A stretch of DNA of 38,690 nt, taken from positions 1-38,690 of the forward strand of contig DAISYG010000011.1 in NCBI GenBank assembly GCA_036825435.1, read 5' to 3'. A model generated the notes under the pieces. That model worked only from the letters and a program-made list of their open reading frames with translations. It ran no database searches and was not told the DNA's origin. Origin of the DNA: UBA931 sp036825435 (GTDB taxonomy: Bacteria > Pseudomonadota > Gammaproteobacteria > Burkholderiales > Casimicrobiaceae). Below, in pieces: positions 34,532-38,690 of the stretch. The translations under genes were made by a program, and so were the position numbers. Within the stretch, counting starts at the first letter, position 1, and each line of letters opens with the position of its first letter.

Positions 34532-35172
34532 TGAAAGGGAACAACATTCGCGAAAGAATCTCAGCGTTCATGGACGGCAATCTTCCCGAGGATGACGTGC
34601 AGACATTGCTCGTCGAACTGCGCGATGAAGAAAATCTGAAAATCTGGGATGAATACCATCGCATCGGCGATGTGCTGCGCGATGGTGAAAACACGGCGGA
34701 GACTTCGCCGGATTTGACGAAGCGCATCCTCGCCGCGCTGGAAAACGAACCCGCGCTGCAAGGCGCGACGCGCGACCGGGCGGCCACCAATGAAAAATCG
34801 TACCCGTTCACTTATCGCGCGTGGGCAATGGCGGCGGCGATCGTTATTGCGCTTGCTACGGGCTGGATGATGTCGTCGCTCGTTGGTCAGCAGGAATCGT
34901 CGCAGCAATTGATCGTCAACGTCAGCAATGACCAAATGACACCTTCACCGAGCACCACGCTGATTTCCGACGACATTGACCTAACCAATCCGCGTTTCCT
35001 TCCGGCACCGTTCATCGCCGATGAGGAAAAAATCGCACCCGCGTCGCTGATTCCTTTGGATTATCTGCTCACACACGAAGAATTCTCACCATCGGTGCGC
35101 TTGTGGACAGGCACCAATGTGTTCCAGCGTTTCAACAATTGGGGAGGCAAAGAAACCGATGCTGGCGAATAA
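34531..35172 (+). CDS. rseA: Anti-sigma factor RseA (MucA)
   Basis: The 213-aa single-pass inner-membrane protein has an N-terminal cytoplasmic anti-sigma domain (NIRERISAFMDGNLPEDDVQTLLVELRDEENLKIWDEYHRIGDVLR). A membrane helix follows (AWAMAAAIVIALATGWMMSSLVG), then a periplasmic tail. It sequesters RpoE until cleaved on envelope stress. ATG 34531 is chosen with GGAG six bases before; ATG 34525 is in frame but without a site. The end overlaps rseB by 14 nt. Confidence 0.93.
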   Translation: MKGNNIRERISAFMDGNLPEDDVQTLLVELRDEENLKIWDEYHRIGDVLRDGENTAETSPDLTKRILAALENEPALQGATRDRAATNEKSYPFTYRAWAMAAAIVIALATGWMMSSLVGQQESSQQLIVNVSNDQMTPSPSTTLISDDIDLTNPRFLPAPFIADEEKIAPASLIPLDYLLTHEEFSPSVRLWTGTNVFQRFNNWGGKETDAGE

Positions 35173-36181
35173 TGCCCCCGCTAAAAACGTTTTAATTCTG
35201 CGCTCTCTGTTGATTGCTTTTCTGTTCTTGAGCGGCTTTGCTTCAACGTCGGCACGCGCCGATCAGGAAGACGAAAAAGAAAAAGCGACGCAATGGCTTG
35301 AGCGCGCCGTTTCGGCTTCGCGCGGTCTCAACTATCAGGGCATGGTCACCTACTTTCAGAACAATCACGCTGAAACGGCCACACTGCGCCATCTAGCTCA
35401 ATCCGGCGGTTATCAACACATGGAAATCATGGATCCGCATCGTGAAACCATAACCATCGACAATGAAGTCCGCTGCTATCTCCCCGATGAGCGCGCCGTA
35501 CTTTCCGCTCCCTACACACTGCGCAATGTTTTCCCGATGATGATTCGTCCCGAAATGGACATGTTGGTAGCGAATTACCATTTCGAGCTCAAAAAAGAAT
35601 CCGCTCGCATCGCGGGGCGCGAAGCGCAGGTTGCCATCTTCAAACCAAAAGACAATTTGCGCTACGAACACCGTTATTGGTCGGACTTGGAAACAGGGTT
35701 GATTCTGGCAGCGCACCTGCACGACCAGAACAACATACTAGTGGAGCGGTTCGAGTTTGTAAAAATTGAAATCGACGGCAAAGATCTGGAAAACGAAAAA
35801 GCCGCATGGCCGGAAGTCCCCGATGACTGGCGCGTCGAACGTCTCGCCGCACGCAACGTGACTCCGATGGATACCGGCTGGATGGCGGGCAATCTGCCCA
35901 AAGGTTTCCGTTTGGTCGCCGAAGAACAACGCACATTTCAAGGCAACACTCATCCCACCAACCTTTTGGTTTTCTCGGACGGCTTCACTGCCATTTCCGT
36001 TTTCATCGAGGAAAACAGAAAAATCATCAGAAACAACATCACGCAAAGCGACATTGAGCTCGGTTATTTCAACGCGCATGCTTACAAAAAAGACGGCTTC
36101 TGGATCACCAGCATCGGTCGCGCACCGCATGACACGTTACGCTTGATTGCACAATCAATCGTCCGCAAACAAACAAACTGA
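35159..36181 (+). CDS. rseB: Periplasmic regulator RseB (MucB)
   Basis: The protein of about 340 aa has a signal peptide (VLILRSLLIAFLFLSGFASTSARA) and a mature MucB/RseB domain (ASRGLNYQGMVTYFQN...). It binds RseA in the periplasm and shields it from proteolysis, sensing mislocalised lipoproteins or LPS in relatives. ATG 35159 is chosen with GGAGG upstream, inside the rseA 3' end; earlier in-frame starts lack a signal peptide. It is third in the envelope-stress operon. Confidence 0.93.
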   Translation: MLANNAPAKNVLILRSLLIAFLFLSGFASTSARADQEDEKEKATQWLERAVSASRGLNYQGMVTYFQNNHAETATLRHLAQSGGYQHMEIMDPHRETITIDNEVRCYLPDERAVLSAPYTLRNVFPMMIRPEMDMLVANYHFELKKESARIAGREAQVAIFKPKDNLRYEHRYWSDLETGLILAAHLHDQNNILVERFEFVKIEIDGKDLENEKAAWPEVPDDWRVERLAARNVTPMDTGWMAGNLPKGFRLVAEEQRTFQGNTHPTNLLVFSDGFTAISVFIEENRKIIRNNITQSDIELGYFNAHAYKKDGFWITSIGRAPHDTLRLIAQSIVRKQTN

Positions 36182-36225
36182 AGCAGAATTTCGCTTTCTC
36201 TGTTGTTAATTCGCAAGGAATTCCT

Positions 36226-37668
36226 ATGATCATGAATGCTAATCGCCGTTCAGGCGTTATTCTCTTGTGGTTGCTTGCAGCCATCGCAACTTTGTTGCTC
36301 TCAACTCCATCGAGCGCGCAGTTTTCGTTGCTCCCCGATTTCACCGACCTCTACGAAAAACAGGGGCCGGCTGTTGTTTCCATTGATGTTCGCCAGAGGG
36401 TCAATCGGTATCCGATGTCGATGACGGAAGACGATCCCTTCTATGAATTTTTCCGCCGCTTTGGTGCTCCGATGCCGACGCCGCGACGCGGTGAATCCGA
36501 AGCGCCGCAGGCGAGTGGTTCCGGCTTCATCATCGATGCGGGCGGCTACATCATCACCAACGCGCATGTCGTCGAAAACGCCGATGAAGTCAAAGTCAAT
36601 CTCTACGACAAAACCGAATACACCGCCGAGGTCATCGGCAGTGATCGCCGCACCGATGTCGCGCTGTTGAAAATCGACGCCACCAATTTGCCCACCGTCA
36701 AAATCGGCGACCCGGAAAAACTCAAAGTCGGCGAATGGGTCGTGGCTATCGGCAAACCGTTTGGGCTCGAAAACACCATGACCGCCGGTATCGTCAGCGC
36801 CAAGGGGCGTGACCTGCCGCAGGAAAATCTGGTGCCGTTCATTCAAACGGACGCCGCAATCAATCCGGGTAATTCAGGTGGTCCCTTGTTTAATATGCAC
36901 GGTGAAGTCGTCGGCATCAATTCGCTGATTTATTCGCGCACCGGCGGCTACATGGGCTTGGCGTTCGCCATTCCCATCGACGTGGCGATGAACATCATCA
37001 AACAAATCAAAGATACCGGCAAAGTCACGCGCGGACGCATCGGCGTCATCATTCAGGAAGTCAGCAAAGACGCCGCCGAAGCATTCGGGCTAAGCGCACC
37101 CGCAGGCGCGCTGGTCAACTCCGTTGAAGAAAACGGTCCTGCCGATAAAGCGGGCATCCAACCCGGCGACGTCATCCTCAAAGTGGATGGACGCGACGTC
37201 AAAAACAGCGCCGAATTGCCGCGCATCATCACCGTCATGCCACCCGGACACACAACCAATTTGACCCTGTGGCGCGAAGGCAAAACCAAAGAAGTCACCG
37301 TGACCATCGCCGAGATCGAAGACGAAAACTCCGGCGCCACAGTTGGCAGCAGCGGCAAAGGAAAAACCGGCAAAACCAACCATCTGGGACTGGTGCTTTC
37401 CGACCTCACCGCCGACCAGAAAAAACAACTGGGCATCAAAAACGGTGTTGTCGTCGATAGCATTGAAGCACGCGTGCGCGGCAACATCCAGGGCGGCGAC
37501 ATCATTCTCGCCATCATTCGTCAGGGCGTGATGATCGAAGCACAAAGTGCCGCGCAGATCAACGACGTACTCGAAAAATTCGACAAAAACAGCGCCGTGA
37601 CCCTGCAAATTCTGCGCGGTAACGTTTACTACTTCGTCACTGTGCGTCCGGTGCCTGACGCAAAATAA
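36226..37668 (+). CDS. mucD: Periplasmic serine protease DegP/MucD family
   Basis: The 480-aa protein has a signal peptide (VILLWLLAAIATLLLSTPSSA), a trypsin-like domain with catalytic His114 (TNAHVV), Asp144 (RRTDVALL) and Ser217 (NPGNSGGPL), and two C-terminal PDZ domains. It degrades misfolded envelope proteins and tunes RseA stability. AAGGA lies six bases before the ATG. It closes the rpoE-rseA-rseB-mucD operon, followed by a strong terminator. Confidence 0.96.
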   Translation: MIMNANRRSGVILLWLLAAIATLLLSTPSSAQFSLLPDFTDLYEKQGPAVVSIDVRQRVNRYPMSMTEDDPFYEFFRRFGAPMPTPRRGESEAPQASGSGFIIDAGGYIITNAHVVENADEVKVNLYDKTEYTAEVIGSDRRTDVALLKIDATNLPTVKIGDPEKLKVGEWVVAIGKPFGLENTMTAGIVSAKGRDLPQENLVPFIQTDAAINPGNSGGPLFNMHGEVVGINSLIYSRTGGYMGLAFAIPIDVAMNIIKQIKDTGKVTRGRIGVIIQEVSKDAAEAFGLSAPAGALVNSVEENGPADKAGIQPGDVILKVDGRDVKNSAELPRIITVMPPGHTTNLTLWREGKTKEVTVTIAEIEDENSGATVGSSGKGKTGKTNHLGLVLSDLTADQKKQLGIKNGVVVDSIEARVRGNIQGGDIILAIIRQGVMIEAQSAAQINDVLEKFDKNSAVTLQILRGNVYYFVTVRPVPDAK

Positions 37669-37692
37669 TCAGCGCATCAATACCTTTGAAAA

Positions 37693-37717
37693 CGGGCAGA
37701 CAACTGCCCGTTTTTTT
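37693..37717 (+). terminator. Intrinsic terminator of the rpoE-mucD operon
   Basis: CGGGCAG-ACAA-CTGCCCG is a perfect 7-bp stem followed by seven T residues. Confidence 0.92.
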
Positions 37718-38088
37718 ATGGCTCGCCCGGGAAAGATTTTTGCAATCGCCGTATCAATAATTTGTTTGCTTTTCCTTTATTCGGCAAGAAGAAAAAACAC
37801 TATGTCGCGTAAGCGCAAAGCGTTGCTTTACATCGGAGCATCCAAGAAACCGTTGTTTTTCATCGGAGTACCCCAGAAACGGATGTCATTGCGAGCCGAC
37901 GAAGTCGGCGTGGCTTTCAGGCATCAGATGTCAGGCATCAGGGATCAGAGAAAACCTCAACGTCGCTCAGGCAAAAAACGTTGTTCTACATCAAAGTATC
38001 CAAAAAACGGCTGTCATTGCGAGGAGCGAAGCGACACGGCGTTCAGGAATTAGAAAAACTCCGCGCTTCATACACACAATGAGACACC

Positions 38089-38116
38089 GTAGGGGCGAAA
38101 AATTTTTCGCCCCTAC
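38089..38116. repeat. 28-bp perfect palindrome (two further 27-bp copies)
   Basis: The half-site GTAGGGGCGAAAAA pairs with its exact reverse complement with no loop. Copies with one G missing lie at 38285-38311 and 38480-38506. Confidence 0.85.
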
Positions 38117-38529
38117 ATCGCCGAAGCGCAAAACGTTGCTTTATCCAAGAAACCGTTGCTTTACATCGGAGTACCCAAGAAACGGATGTCATTGCGAGGA
38201 GCGAAGCGACGCGGCGTTCAGGAATCAGATGCCAGAAATCGGGAATCAGAAAAACTCCGCGCTTCATACACACAATGAAACACCGTAGGGCGAAAAATTT
38301 TTCGCCCCTACATCGCCGAAGCACAAAACGTTGCTTTATCCAAGAAACCGTTGCTTTACATCGGAGTACCCAAGAAACGGATGTCATTGCGAGGAGCGAA
38401 GCGACGCGGCGTTCAGGAATCAGATGCCAGAAATCGGGAATCAGAAAAACTCCGCGCTTCATACACACAATGAAACACCGTAGGGCGAAAAATTTTTCGC
38501 CCCTACATCGCCGAAGCGCAAAACGTTGC
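38114..38529 (+). repeat. 195-bp tandem repeat, two copies plus partial third
   Basis: Unit 1 (38114-38308) and unit 2 (38309-38503) differ at only one base that I can see (GCGCAAAA vs GCACAAAA). A partial third (38504-38529) follows. Each unit has the 27-28-bp palindrome at its edge and a GTCATTGCGAGG segment inside. Confidence 0.88.
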
Positions 38530-38561
38530 GGCACACCACAACATCCAAAAACTCCGCCGTC

Positions 38562-38581
38562 ATTCCCGCGCAGGCGGGAAT
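38562..38581. repeat. dRS3-like hairpin ATTCCC...GGGAAT
   Basis: ATTCCCGC-GCAG-GCGGGAAT is a perfect 8-bp stem. It has the ATTCCC(N8)GGGAAT form of the dRS3 repeat known from neisserias and widespread in betaproteobacterial intergenic DNA. Confidence 0.8.
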
Positions 38582-38597
38582 CCAGAAGCCAATATTC

Positions 38598-38614
38598 ATC
38601 GCGCGAAGCGCGAT
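38598..38614. repeat. Short hairpin ATCGCGC-GAA-GCGCGAT
   Basis: A perfect 7-bp stem with a GAA triloop in the terminal repeat island. Confidence 0.6.
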
Positions 38615-38624
38615 CCAAACAACT

Positions 38625-38650
38625 CCCCTCGCCCACTTGTGGGAGAGGGG
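38625..38650. repeat. G/C-rich hairpin CCCCTC...GAGGGG
   Basis: CCCCTCGCCCAC and GTGGGAGAGGGG pair with one mismatch around a TT loop, typical of widespread C/G-rich intergenic palindromes. Confidence 0.65.
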
Positions 38651-38690
38651 GCGGGGGAGAGGGCCAAAACCATTGATCAAACTTCACTGA

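Larger units (their letters stand above)
37810..38690. repeat. Gene-free repeat island (diverged copies and several palindrome families)
   Basis: About 880 bp without a convincing gene. It holds two diverged copies of a repeat unit (about 37810-38113), two near-identical 195-bp copies plus a partial third, and several perfect hairpins listed separately. Segments such as GTCATTGCGAGGAGCG recur (37885, 38013, 38188, 38383). The copy at 37885 replaces the middle with a GCCGAC-GAA-GTCGGC hairpin. Open frames here arise from the repeats. Confidence 0.8.

Noticed and set aside
37718..38053. 111-aa open frame after the mucD terminator
   Set aside because: It begins at the terminator T-tract and runs through diverged repeats; composition is repeat-like.
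38114..38529. Possible CRISPR array
   Set aside because: The units are 195 bp, directly adjacent and without unique spacers; no cas genes were seen.
38043..38687. 214-aa reverse-strand open frame with repeated amino-acid blocks
   Set aside because: It is produced by the 195-bp tandem repeats and palindromes; the repeated protein blocks mirror the DNA repeat, and there is no ribosome site.

Overview
The window looks like a betaproteobacterial chromosome segment, possibly a Nitrosomonadales-type organism. This rests on gene order, not on any database search: tRNA-Tyr/Gly/Thr followed by tuf; ssb, an MFS gene and uvrA; fur divergent from bamE-dapB; an aromatic aminotransferase gene next to a small DUF3149-like gene; and an rpoE-rseA-rseB-mucD cluster. 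Most of the window is housekeeping DNA of moderate GC. The reverse transcriptase gene and the middle of hsdS look visibly AT-richer.

Layout. 1-575: a minus-strand tRNA operon running into tuf, with a clear promoter. 724-1696: a small unknown gene and gloA (minus). 1982-11454: a defence block on the minus strand, transcribed hsdM, hsdS, a reverse transcriptase (RT) gene, then hsdR, with a Fic-family gene upstream. 11799-16631: ssb and an MFS transporter (minus), then uvrA (plus). 16660-17990: fur with two unknown genes downstream (minus). 18071-19353: bamE and dapB. 19590-28503: a four-gene RND efflux operon (fusion protein, two RND pumps, outer-membrane factor). 28683-29318: a protein with a ferredoxin-like segment and two CDGSH domains. 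29372-30969: proA and tRNA-Gly(GCC) (minus). 31071-33656: aromatic aminotransferase, a 56-aa DUF3149-like membrane protein and an esterase (minus). 33914-37668: rpoE-rseA-rseB-mucD envelope-stress operon. 37690-38690: a terminator and a gene-free island of repeats.

The most unusual locus is the type I restriction operon. Its hsdR carries, in the same reading frame, a complete-looking REP-associated tyrosine transposase (RAYT, HUH/Y1 type) between the nuclease domain and the helicase Walker A. A REP-like hairpin, identical over 31 bp to one lying downstream of hsdR, forms the upstream junction. Another REP pair lies inside the RAYT part, also in frame. The same operon holds an RT of the Abi/unknown-group type between hsdS and hsdR, coupled to hsdR by an ATGA overlap. 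The locus could therefore make a restriction-modification complex, a reverse transcriptase and a HsdR-transposase fusion from one transcript.

The window is also rich in small repeats. There is the REP family tied to the RAYT, a 142-bp imperfect hairpin family whose three copies all touch stop codons, and a terminal island with 195-bp tandem repeats and several palindrome types. No CRISPR array, rRNA or complete insertion sequence other than the RAYT insert was seen.
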